64,000 nucleotides of DNA, taken from the NCBI GenBank assembly GCA_963825315.1, contig CAWGST010000002.1:744001-808000 (forward strand), in the 5' to 3' direction. Shown here piece after piece: positions 30,509-38,491 of this stretch. The notes under the pieces were generated by a model that made no database searches, was not told the origin of the DNA, and worked only from the letters and a program-made list of their open reading frames with translations. The DNA is from DASRLE01 sp963825315. GTDB lineage: Bacteria > Verrucomicrobiota > Verrucomicrobiia > Limisphaerales > Palsa-1400. A program made the translations under genes and the position numbers. Numbering within the stretch: the stretch's first letter is position 1; each line of letters begins with the position of its first letter.

Positions 30509-33500
30509 ATGAAACCTATGAAAAAACTGTTCTCTTCTCTGGCGCTCGCTGCCTGTTTCGGCAGCCTGCTCACCTCCATCCAACCCGTGTTCGCCCAAGG
30601 CACGGCCTTCACCTACCAAGGCCAGCTCCAGAACAATGGCAGCCCGGCCAATGGGAATTACGACTTCACCTTCGCGCTGTTCAACAATAACAGTACCAAC
30701 ACCGGTCAGGTCGGCAGCACGCTGACCAACACCAATGTCGGCGTGACCAACGGCCTGTTCACCGTCACGCTGGACTTTGGCCCGGTCTTCATGGGCAATG
30801 CCACCTGGCTGGCCATCGGTGCGCGCCCCAACGGCGCCGCCGGCTTCACCGCGCTCAATCCGTTGCAGGAACTGACGCCGGCGCCGTATGCCATTTATTC
30901 CCCCAATGCCGGAACGGCCGCGAATGTCACGGGCCCGATTTCCCTCAGTCAACTGCCCGCCGCCGTGCTGACGAACAACGACACCAACAGCGTCAACCTG
31001 ACCGGGTCGTTTAGTGGCAATGGTTCGCAATTGACGAATCTCTCGCCAGCGGCCCTGGCGGCGAACGGCGCGACCGTGCTGGCACAGACCAATGTGTATG
31101 CCACGAATGGCGTTTACTCGTTTACCATCCCAAGCGGCATCGGGCAGATAACCGTCAAGCTCTGGGGCGCGGGCGGGCAAGGCGGTTCGGACACGGAAGG
31201 CGGAGGCGGCGCGTTTTCCGGGGTTACCCAAACGGTCACGCCGGGTCAGGAGTTCGTTGCGGTGGTGGGCCAGAACGGCGGCGCGGGCGGCGGGGCTTCC
31301 TCTGGTGATGCCGGGGGGGGCGGCGTGGCCGACACCTACGGTGGCAACGGCGGCCAGGCCAGTTCCCTGTTTCAATACACTGGAACGGATTACATCATGC
31401 AGGCTGTAGCCGGGGGTGGAGGCGGAGGCGGACTGGTATTCGGTGCAAACGCGGGCCAAGCCAATGGCACAGGCAGCGGTTATGCGGCCAATGCGACGAC
31501 CACCGGCGTGGCCAACCTTGATTTGATCGGCGGGCAGGGCCAGGCGGGGGCAACCGAGAACGGCGGCTGCGGCGGTGGTTATGGCGGCGGCGCCAGCAAC
31601 GCGGACGGCCAGGCCAACGGCGGCGGCTCTTACGGGACTACGACTATATCCGGCTTTTTTCAAAATCCGGCGAATATCAGTGATCCGAATTACGTGCCCG
31701 GCGCGGCGGCCGGCGGAGCCGTCTCACACTGGAGCGGCGGCGACGGGTTGGTGGTTGTGATCTTTTCCATACCCTCATTAAGTTTCTCCGCGCAGTTGCA
31801 AGCGCCTTATTTCATCGGCAACTTCGTCGGCAACGGCGCGGGCTTGACCAACCTGCCCAGTGTGGTGGTGACGAACAACGAAACGGGTGTCACCTTAAGC
31901 GGCACTTTCTACGGCAACGGCGCGGGCTTGACCAACCTGCCCGGTGTGGTGGTGACGAACAACGAAACGGGCGTCACCTTAAGCGGCACTTTCTACGGCA
32001 ACGGCGCGGGCTTGACCAACCTGCCCGGTGTGGTGGTGACGAACAACGAAACGGGCGTCACCTTAAGCGGCACTTTCTACGGCAACGGCGCGGGCTTGAC
32101 CAACCTGCCCGGTGTGGTGGTGACGAACAACGAAACGGGCGTCACCTTAAGCGGCACTTTCTACGGCAACGGCGGCGGGTTGACCAACCTCAACGCGGCA
32201 AGCCTCACCGGCGCGCTCAACGTCACGAATATTACGGCCACGAATATGACTGCCGGGATTCTCACTGTTGGCACAAACATCACCAGCGAGATCGCGCCTT
32301 TGACCGTTCCGGCCAATATCCCGTCTTCGGCCATCGGTTCGGTGGCCACGGGCAGCAATTCACAATGCGTGGTGGTGGCCGGGCGCTACGCCTATGTGGG
32401 GAATTATTCGTCAAGCAATTTGCAGGTGATTGACGTGAGCGTTCCGTCCAGTCCGGTGGTGGTGGGTTCGTTGAAGGTGGCCGGCAATCCCTCTTCCGTG
32501 GCGGTGGCCGGGCGTTACGCCTACTTGGAGTATCAGAATTCAACCACGATGGATGTGATCGATATCAGCGGCCCGACCAGTCCGGCCCTGGTGGGTTCGA
32601 TCGCCACAGGAAATTACCCCGCCTCGATTGTGGTGGCCGGGCGCTATGCCTATGAAGTCAATAATGGTGCAAGCACGTTGTATGTGATCGATGTGAGCAA
32701 CCCGACCAGTCCGATCGTTGTGGGTATGGTGGGCACGGACACCAGTCCAAATTGCGTCGTGGTCGCTGGGCGGTATGCCTATGTTGGCAATGGTTCATCA
32801 GGCTTTTTTGATGTGATTGATGTGAGCGACCCGGTCAGTCCGGTATTGGTGGGTTACACCAGCGCGGGCCCCAATATAGTTTCCGTGACGGTGTCTGGGC
32901 GCTATGCCTATGCGGCGAATGGCGGCAACTTGTATGTGATCGATGTGAGCGACCCGACTGCTCCGGCCGTGGTGGGAGGGGCAGGCATTGGCAACAATTC
33001 CAGTTCCGTGGCGGTGGCCGGGCGCTATGCCTATGTCACGGATTCCATTTTAAACAAGTTGCAGGTCATTGACGTAAGCAATCCGACCCGCCCAGTCGTT
33101 GTGGGCACCGTGCCCACGGGCGGAAGTTCATATTCCGTGGCAGTGGCCGGGCGGTATGTGTATGTGGCGAACAGGAATGGCGCCGGCACGTTGCAGGTGT
33201 TTGATTTTGGCGGGGAGTATGTGCAGCAGTTGGAAGCAGGCACGATGGAGACTGGTACTTTGCAGACGCGCGACACGGTCACGGTTGGCAACAATCTCGA
33301 CGTGCGCGGCGGCATGACGGTCAGCGCCAGCGCGAGGATTAATGGCGGTTTGGGGGTCAACGGTTCGGTCGGCATCGGCATTTCCGCGCCCGCCTACACC
33401 CTCCAAGTCAATGGCAGCGTTGCGGGTGTGGGCGCTTATAATAACGTCTCTGATGCGCGTTACAAAACGAACATTACCCGGCTGACGCACGCGCTGGACA

Positions 33501-33805
33501 AAATAATGGCCTTGCAGGGTGTGGAATACGATTGGCGCAGCAACGCGTTTCCGCAGATGAAGTTTGACAACGGCAAACAGCTTGGATTTGTAGCGCAGGA
33601 GATCAAGGATGTGCTGCCGGAAGTCGTTTCGCAGGATGCCCAGGGCTATTATTCCATTGCTTACAGCAAGGTGATTCCCGTGCTTGTCGAAGCGATCAAA
33701 GATCAGCAAAACGAAATGAAGGCAAAAGCCGACAAAGTGGATTCGCTCGAAAAACAATTGGGTGAATTAAAGCAGATGGTGCAATCGCTTGCTGAAAGAA
33801 AATGA
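30509..33805 (+). CDS. Secreted repeat-rich surface protein with LVIVD repeats and S74 chaperone domain
   Basis: 1098 residues from the ATG at 30509. Order: signal peptide (MKKLFSSLALAACFGSLLTS), a beta domain common in verrucomicrobial surface proteins (FTYQGQLQNNGSPANGNYDF, about 30-150), a glycine-rich region (about 210-417), four near-perfect 28-residue repeats (about 440-552; 84-bp DNA repeats), about nine copies of a VVVAGRYAYV...LQVIDVSxPxxPVVVG repeat forming an LVIVD-type beta-propeller (about 620-900), and a C-terminal intramolecular chaperone (SDARYKTNITRL to GFVAQEIKDVLPEVV; about 980-1070) with a coiled-coil end. The S74 domain normally helps fold trimeric fibres, then cuts itself off. 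Probably a surface fibre or adhesin. Confidence 0.85.
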   Translation: MKPMKKLFSSLALAACFGSLLTSIQPVFAQGTAFTYQGQLQNNGSPANGNYDFTFALFNNNSTNTGQVGSTLTNTNVGVTNGLFTVTLDFGPVFMGNATWLAIGARPNGAAGFTALNPLQELTPAPYAIYSPNAGTAANVTGPISLSQLPAAVLTNNDTNSVNLTGSFSGNGSQLTNLSPAALAANGATVLAQTNVYATNGVYSFTIPSGIGQITVKLWGAGGQGGSDTEGGGGAFSGVTQTVTPGQEFVAVVGQNGGAGGGASSGDAGGGGVADTYGGNGGQASSLFQYTGTDYIMQAVAGGGGGGGLVFGANAGQANGTGSGYAANATTTGVANLDLIGGQGQAGATENGGCGGGYGGGASNADGQANGGGSYGTTTISGFFQNPANISDPNYVPGAAAGGAVSHWSGGDGLVVVIFSIPSLSFSAQLQAPYFIGNFVGNGAGLTNLPSVVVTNNETGVTLSGTFYGNGAGLTNLPGVVVTNNETGVTLSGTFYGNGAGLTNLPGVVVTNNETGVTLSGTFYGNGAGLTNLPGVVVTNNETGVTLSGTFYGNGGGLTNLNAASLTGALNVTNITATNMTAGILTVGTNITSEIAPLTVPANIPSSAIGSVATGSNSQCVVVAGRYAYVGNYSSSNLQVIDVSVPSSPVVVGSLKVAGNPSSVAVAGRYAYLEYQNSTTMDVIDISGPTSPALVGSIATGNYPASIVVAGRYAYEVNNGASTLYVIDVSNPTSPIVVGMVGTDTSPNCVVVAGRYAYVGNGSSGFFDVIDVSDPVSPVLVGYTSAGPNIVSVTVSGRYAYAANGGNLYVIDVSDPTAPAVVGGAGIGNNSSSVAVAGRYAYVTDSILNKLQVIDVSNPTRPVVVGTVPTGGSSYSVAVAGRYVYVANRNGAGTLQVFDFGGEYVQQLEAGTMETGTLQTRDTVTVGNNLDVRGGMTVSASARINGGLGVNGSVGIGISAPAYTLQVNGSVAGVGAYNNVSDARYKTNITRLTHALDKIMALQGVEYDWRSNAFPQMKFDNGKQLGFVAQEIKDVLPEVVSQDAQGYYSIAYSKVIPVLVEAIKDQQNEMKAKADKVDSLEKQLGELKQMVQSLAERK
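31829..32164 (+). repeat. Four tandem 84-bp repeats
   Basis: Units start at 31829, 31913, 31997 and 32081, with a diverging fifth at 32165. The copies differ at only a few bases and encode GNGAGLTNLPGVVVTNNETG plus eight further residues per unit. In-frame copy-number change by recombination or slippage is expected. Confidence 0.92.
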
Positions 33806-33812
33806 GGCGCTT

Positions 33813-34271
33813 ATGAAAAATTGGATTCTCCTCTTTGGTCTGCTCATCCCGGCTTTGAGCCAGGCGCAAACGTATTCGATCAATTGGTATAAAGTCGCCG
33901 GGGGCGGCGGGACCAGCGCCGGCACGAACGGCAGCGGCGTTTATTCCATCAGCGGCACCATCGGGCAGCAGGACGCCAGCACGGCGATGGCGGGCGGCGG
34001 TTATTTGCTCACCGGCGGCTTTTGGAGTTTGATTTCCGTGGTGCAAACCGCCGGAGCGCCCAACCTGAGCATCTCGGAGGCCGGCAACAGCGTCATTGTT
34101 TCCTGGCCGAACACCGGCAATTACACCTTGCAACAAAACAGCAACCTGGCTGCGCCGGCAGGTTGGGCAACCAGCGGTTATCCCGTCGCCACCAACTCTC
34201 CACCCGGCACGAACAGCATCACCATCACGCCGTCTGTGGGCAGTTTATTCTTTCGTCTGGCCAATCCCTGA
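33813..34271 (+). CDS. Small secreted protein
   Basis: 152 residues from the ATG at 33813 (MKNWILLFGLLIPALSQAQT is a signal peptide). The mature part contains NWYKVAGGGGTSAGTNGSGV and TIGQQDASTAMAGGGYLLTGGFW, a pattern typical of secreted verrucomicrobial proteins, then a beta domain with LSISEAGNSVIVSWP, TGNYTLQQNSNLAAPAGW and a terminal FFRLANP. It begins 7 bp after the surface fibre stop, so is probably co-transcribed and may work with it. Function unknown. Confidence 0.75.
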   Translation: MKNWILLFGLLIPALSQAQTYSINWYKVAGGGGTSAGTNGSGVYSISGTIGQQDASTAMAGGGYLLTGGFWSLISVVQTAGAPNLSISEAGNSVIVSWPNTGNYTLQQNSNLAAPAGWATSGYPVATNSPPGTNSITITPSVGSLFFRLANP

Positions 34272-34724
34272 AACTATCGGAGCAAAGTATTTGATGGCTG
34301 AACGCCTGACGTGCTGGCTCAGACGCATACAAAATAATGTTACCCACACATGGTTGTGCGAGTAATCAATCCAGCCAGCAGTGATGCCATCGAAATACTT
34401 CAGGCCGTTCTTGGTATGCGTCCAAAGGCCACGTTGTAGTGCATTAGCAGTTCCACTTCCATAGAATATACGTTCCTGTTCCAGATCAACTTGTTCCTGT
34501 CTTTCGTATCACTGGAGGTGCGAAAGAATTCTTTGTGCGATTCGATACGATAATGAATACATGAAAGCGTCACATCCGTGAACGGGTCAGTTCCGAGCAT
34601 TGCCGTATTATTGATTGACAGATTGCCTTTTCCGGCACAAATTCGGCCGGATGGCCATGAACTTTCCCGGTCAGGCCGGCTCCCTGGGCTTTCCGAAACT
34701 TCCATGCAGCAGGCGATAGGGCTG
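34272..34724. other. Intergenic region, possible gene remnant
   Basis: About 450 bp. A minus-strand frame at 34400-34570 (peptide with SCIHYRIESHKEFFR) looks protein-like but has no start or recognisable domain and its upstream part is low-quality, so it may be a decayed gene. Nothing else is supported. Confidence 0.4.
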
Positions 34725-35147
34725 TCAATCGGGCATGATGGTTTCGATCACTTGCCGCCCGTGCTTTCGATAGATCCGGAAATCCTTGTCCAGAGTGAAT
34801 ACGGGGGCGTTCTGGTGCAACTCTGACATTCGAACCAAACACGCATCAGCGAAGGAAATCGGCACATTGCGGTAGGTTCGCATCAACTGTATGACCGCCG
34901 GGCGTTGCAGAGCGAATTGAAATGGCGTCTTGAGCCAGCCCATTTCCATGAAGCGGTCCACTTGCTCAATTGCCTTTGGAGCGAAGCCGAGCAGGAAAAG
35001 CGCTTCGGTTAATACCGCCTCACAAGTGAGAAAATTCGGCTTGAGTTCTTTGAAACGCTCGACGGCCCATTGATGGTGTTCTTCATCAGACTCAAGAAAT
35101 GCGACGAGCGGTCCTGTGTCCAAAATCGTTTCCTCAGTCACGTCCAA
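34725..35147 (-). CDS. PIN-domain toxin, VapC-like
   Basis: 140 residues, standard for VapC. Acidic catalytic residues are seen in ILDTGPLVAFLESDE (D near residue 10), CEAVLTEALFLLG (E near 45), ISFADACLVRMSE (D near 100) and VFTLDKDFRIYR (D near 120). VapC toxins are Mg-dependent RNases that often cut initiator tRNA or rRNA. The upstream gene encodes a ribbon-helix-helix antitoxin and overlaps it by 14 bp. The presence of such a toxin near a tRNA array is noted but may be coincidental. Confidence 0.88.
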   Translation of the reverse strand: MDVTEETILDTGPLVAFLESDEEHHQWAVERFKELKPNFLTCEAVLTEALFLLGFAPKAIEQVDRFMEMGWLKTPFQFALQRPAVIQLMRTYRNVPISFADACLVRMSELHQNAPVFTLDKDFRIYRKHGRQVIETIMPD

Positions 35148-35379
35148 ACCCTTTCATATATTTTGGATTGGTTGCCAAATCGCGGCGGCCGCTCTTGATG
35201 ATGCCGCACGCCTCTTTCATCACGTCGTAAGCGCAAAGCCTGCCCTGATTCTTTTGCTCCTGAAGATTCGCGGCAATTGCTTCCCGAACCACTGTTGACT
35301 TCGGGACTTTTCGTTTTTCAGCCACCGCCTCGAGTTCCGCATCCAGTTTTTCGGGAATCCTGCAAGTGATCGTTGTCAT
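35134..35379 (-). CDS. Ribbon-helix-helix antitoxin of the VapC-like toxin
   Basis: 81 residues from the ATG at 35379 (MTTITCRIPEKLDAELEAVAEKRKVPKSTVVREAIAANL begins at that ATG and is the RHH fold, shown here by its key segments TTITCRIPEKLDAELEAV and KSTVVREAIAANL). The RHH N-terminus would bind the operator and the C-terminal half (DVMKEACGIIKSGRRDLATN) would wrap the toxin. The longer ATG at 35415 adds 12 hydrophobic residues without family support. Confidence 0.82.
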   Translation of the reverse strand: MTTITCRIPEKLDAELEAVAEKRKVPKSTVVREAIAANLQEQKNQGRLCAYDVMKEACGIIKSGRRDLATNPKYMKGFGRD

Positions 35380-35719
35380 GACCTCAATGTAATACAAAAG
35401 CAGGCAAAATGTCAATACCCTGCAATGTCGAAAAACTTCCCGATTTCAGCGTTTCTGTAAATACTAGCTTCAACGTCCTTTTGTAAATACCTTGCTGGCA
35501 ACAGGTTGTGACTTTGCAAAATGCCGAAATTCTCACTGTTTTTTTGGGGCGGGTTTTCTTGAGAATTTTAAAGATGGACTTCGGGTTTTTTCCGGCGCTT
35601 CAAACTGAAAGGCAAAACCCGCGAGGAATTTTGTCCCACACCCGTCGGCGATGGGGTGCGCCCGTTCTCGGCGCATCTGCTCCGTCGGAGCAGGCAAAGC
35701 CAGAGGCCGGGCCGGACCT
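35380..35719. other. Intergenic region between VapBC-like pair and the second gas-vesicle operon
   Basis: 340 bp with no supported gene. A TGTAAATAC motif is repeated at 35456-35464 and 35481-35489, and a hairpin TGCTCC-GTC-GGAGCA lies near 35679-35693. Promoter of the antitoxin gene should be near 35390-35420. Confidence 0.5.
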
Positions 35720-36124
35720 CTATTCTAAAAACAGCGAAGAACCTGCTCCTTCCTCACCGCGCGCCGCGGACTCCCCGATGACGCGGAGGATTTCTTCGTG
35801 CAGGAAAGGTTTGTTGATAAAGGCGCAAATCAGTCCTTCGTCCCGCAGGGCCGCCGCCGCCGCATTCATGGGAAAGTAGCCGGAGAGGATCACGATGCGC
35901 AGGAAGGGGTCCAACTTGCGCAAACGCCTGGCCAATTCCAGTCCGTTCATATCCGGCAGGGTGACATCCAGGAACGCGAGTTGGAACCGGTGAGCCTTCA
36001 TCAAGTCCAGGGCCGCCTCGGCGGTTTGGGCTTTTTGACAAGGCAGCCCTTTGGAAGTCAAAAGATACTCCAAGGCCCAGCACACGCCCGGCTCGTCATC
36101 CACGATGAGGTACTCACGGTTCAT
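35720..36124 (-). CDS. Single-domain response regulator (receiver)
   Basis: 134 residues forming one CheY-like receiver: acidic pair in LIVDDEPGVCWAL, phospho-acceptor aspartate in LAFLDVTLPDMNG (about residue 51), switch threonine/serine in IVILSGYF, and lysine in FINKPF (about 105). No output domain. Its start overlaps the stop of the PAS kinase gene (4 bp), so kinase and receiver likely form one phosphorelay at the end of the second gas-vesicle operon, possibly feeding the NtrC-type activator upstream. Confidence 0.88.
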   Translation of the reverse strand: MNREYLIVDDEPGVCWALEYLLTSKGLPCQKAQTAEAALDLMKAHRFQLAFLDVTLPDMNGLELARRLRKLDPFLRIVILSGYFPMNAAAAALRDEGLICAFINKPFLHEEILRVIGESAARGEEGAGSSLFLE

Positions 36125-37608
36125 TGCTCCGGTTCATGGATCAGTCCCGGACTCAGGTTCAATCGCACCGTGAAGGAGCTGCCTTGTCCCGGCGTGCTGT
36201 CCACCTCAATGGTGCCGGCGTGCTGTTTGACAATGGCATAGCAAAGCGGCAGGCCCAAGCCGGTGCCTCTTCTGCCGTTGGACTTCGAGTAGAACGGATC
36301 GAAGATGTTGTCCAGGTCCGCTGCAGCGATGCCGTGCCCGGTGTCGGCCACCCGGACGCTGACCTGGTGGAGGGCCGTCTCGACGACTACGCTGAGTTGG
36401 CCCCCGGTGGGCATGGCATGGATGGCGTTCAGGAACAGGTTCATGAACACCTGTTGGAGCAGGTGAGCGTCCCCATGCACGAACGCGGGCGCATCGGGCA
36501 GTTGCGCCCTTATGTTTACATTTTGAATCTTGGCCTGGTCGGCCACCAACGCCAGCGTTTCTTTCAGGACGGTCAGCAGGTCCAACTTGACCCGATCCCC
36601 CCGCTCGGAAGGCCGCGTGAATTTCAAGAGGTGGTCAATGATGCCGGAGGCCCGTTGCATTCCCTGTTGCATCTTTTGGGCGCACTCGCGGCGAAACTCC
36701 GGCGTGATTTCCTCCTGCATCAGAAACTGGGCGGCGGAGGAACAGATCGCCAGGGGATTGCGCAACTCATGGGCAATGCCCCCGGCCATCACCCCCAGGG
36801 CGGCCAGCTTTTGGGCCTGCAGCAATTGCGCTTCAAGTTTGAAGCTTTCGGTCAGGTTCCGCCCGACCGCCACAATGCCGATGGTTTCACCCTGATCGTC
36901 CATCATTGGCGAACAAAACCAGGAAACGGGAACCTCTTTGGCGCTCTTCGTGACCAAATTCCATTCCGGCCGTTGCGGGGCTTTCTCCGCTTTCGGTTCG
37001 GAAAACAACCGGCGCACGCCGGCTTGATGTTCCGGGGCGCAAAACTCCCAAAAGTGCTTCCCTTCCACTTCCTGCGGGGTGTAGCCCGAAATCTGCTCGG
37101 CGGATTGGTTCCAACTGAGAATCCGGCCCCCGGTGTCGGTCGAAAGAATGATTTCGCTCGTGCTCTCCACCACCGTCCTCAGGTGGCGCTCCATCCGCCG
37201 GATGTCCTCGCTCAAACGCTCCCGTTCCGTCACGTCCTCCATCACCAGAATGGCAAACTCCACATTGTCCCGGTCCGACAAGGGGAGGACCCGGTAGTAG
37301 TAAATCCGCATCAGTCCGCCCGGTGCGCGGTAGGTGATTCTTTCGCCGGTGGTTGGCTTGTTGGTGTCAAAAACGCTTTGAATGCGCCGAACAATCTCCG
37401 TGTGATCCAAAATCGCGGGCGGAAAGACTTCCGGCAATCGCCGATCCAGCGTTTCTTCCCTGGTGCGCCGGCTCCTTTCCAGGAAATTGCGGTTCGCCAG
37501 GGTGATCCGCAAATCCCGTCCGACCAGCAAGACCGACGAAGGAATCGCATTCAACAGCATCTCGTAAAGGCTGTCATCCCACTTGGCATCCGCAGGGTCT
37601 CCGCTCAT
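36121..37608 (-). CDS. PAS-PAS histidine kinase of NtrB type
   Basis: 495 residues, cytoplasmic. Two PAS domains (about 10-125, LLNAIPSSVLLVGRDLRITL; about 140-265, VVESTSEIILSTDTGGRILS), then HisKA with H-box GGIAHELRNPLAICSS (about 285) and HATPase with FMNLFLNAIHAMP, VADTGHGI and GRRGTGLGLPL. Organisation matches NtrB-like partners of sigma-54 activators. It is encoded 3.5 kb downstream of such an activator in the same operon, so it probably controls that activator and thus gas-vesicle expression, sensing redox or a ligand through PAS. Confidence 0.9.
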   Translation of the reverse strand: MSGDPADAKWDDSLYEMLLNAIPSSVLLVGRDLRITLANRNFLERSRRTREETLDRRLPEVFPPAILDHTEIVRRIQSVFDTNKPTTGERITYRAPGGLMRIYYYRVLPLSDRDNVEFAILVMEDVTERERLSEDIRRMERHLRTVVESTSEIILSTDTGGRILSWNQSAEQISGYTPQEVEGKHFWEFCAPEHQAGVRRLFSEPKAEKAPQRPEWNLVTKSAKEVPVSWFCSPMMDDQGETIGIVAVGRNLTESFKLEAQLLQAQKLAALGVMAGGIAHELRNPLAICSSAAQFLMQEEITPEFRRECAQKMQQGMQRASGIIDHLLKFTRPSERGDRVKLDLLTVLKETLALVADQAKIQNVNIRAQLPDAPAFVHGDAHLLQQVFMNLFLNAIHAMPTGGQLSVVVETALHQVSVRVADTGHGIAAADLDNIFDPFYSKSNGRRGTGLGLPLCYAIVKQHAGTIEVDSTPGQGSSFTVRLNLSPGLIHEPEQ

Positions 37609-37612
37609 GGTT

Positions 37613-38491
37613 CTACTCCTCCACTGTGGCCCCTTCCGGAGCAGCCTCCGTTTCCAGGACCGGACAGAAACTGTAGGGGGGCCAGGGACCAGACACTTCG
37701 AAGGCCAGGCCGCCAGGATTTTGTTCCGCGTTCGCGCGCTCGATCCGGCCGCGAAAATCCGCCACCGCCGCCGAGGGCAACAGCAACGCCCAATTCAGCA
37801 CCAACTCCCGCGCCGCCTCCGGGGTTTCGCGCGCCAAAACCGCGCGCGGGACAATTTCAGAAGCCAGGGGATTCAACTGGTGCAAGAGATCGTCGCACAC
37901 CTCCGTGAGCCGGACGTCCAACGCCTGCCTGGCCTGAATCCGCAGGCTTTGTTCCTGCAGGTAGGTCACACCGGGCGACGAACCTGACGGGCATGGCTCC
38001 TCTGACCGCCGGCGAGCCAGCCACTCCGCCTCCGCGCGCGCCTGGTCCAGGAAACCCTTCACCGCCCATTCTTCCTGGCCGCCCACGCGCTCCAGAAACC
38101 GGGCAATGGCGGCTTCATGTTTCCGCATAAAACTTTCCAGGCTTGCCGTCGAGGAAAAGAGCGTCCCGAACCGCGCCGGCAACACCGGTCCCAAGCGCAT
38201 CACCTGCTCCAGCACGGCCTCGTGCCGGCAGGCGCGCGGGGCCAGCCAAGCCAGGTCTTGCAGATTTTTTTCACCCGTTGGTCCGCAGAATTCAGATCGC
38301 GAAACCCGGCTCAAGACCGCTGCCACTTTCCCGTTGCGCCGGAAATATGAAGGGTGCGGTTCCTCAATCCCGCCACTGAGAACGCTTGCGGAAACCCCGG
38401 CTTCGATCATCGCCGCGCCCGCGGCTTCCGGCACGAGGCCAGCCTGCGCGAAGCCGTAAACGTACAACACGTTGTTGGAATCTTCGTTCAT
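37613..38491 (-). CDS. gvpL: Gas vesicle protein GvpF/GvpL (copy 2)
   Basis: 292 residues of the GvpF/L family, diverged from the first copy. Visible features: N-terminal VLYVYGFAQAGLV, HEAVLEQVMRLGPVLPARFGTLF (about 98-120), EWAVKGFLDQARAEAEWLA, and the C-terminal FEVSGPWPPYSFCPVL. It follows the CDC48-like gene with a 4-bp overlap. Multiple gvpF/L copies are usual in bacterial clusters. Confidence 0.9.
   Translation of the reverse strand: MNEDSNNVLYVYGFAQAGLVPEAAGAAMIEAGVSASVLSGGIEEPHPSYFRRNGKVAAVLSRVSRSEFCGPTGEKNLQDLAWLAPRACRHEAVLEQVMRLGPVLPARFGTLFSSTASLESFMRKHEAAIARFLERVGGQEEWAVKGFLDQARAEAEWLARRRSEEPCPSGSSPGVTYLQEQSLRIQARQALDVRLTEVCDDLLHQLNPLASEIVPRAVLARETPEAARELVLNWALLLPSAAVADFRGRIERANAEQNPGGLAFEVSGPWPPYSFCPVLETEAAPEGATVEE

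Noticed and set aside
34725..35379. Link between the VapC-like toxin and the tRNA array as a defence pair
   Set aside because: They are 15 kb apart with a complete gas-vesicle operon and an IS between them; no evidence beyond both involving tRNA.
36124..37908. 594-codon plus-strand open frame opposite the PAS kinase and GvpL genes
   Set aside because: Antisense shadow of genes with clear domains; composition rich in R, G, H, P and Q without any motif.
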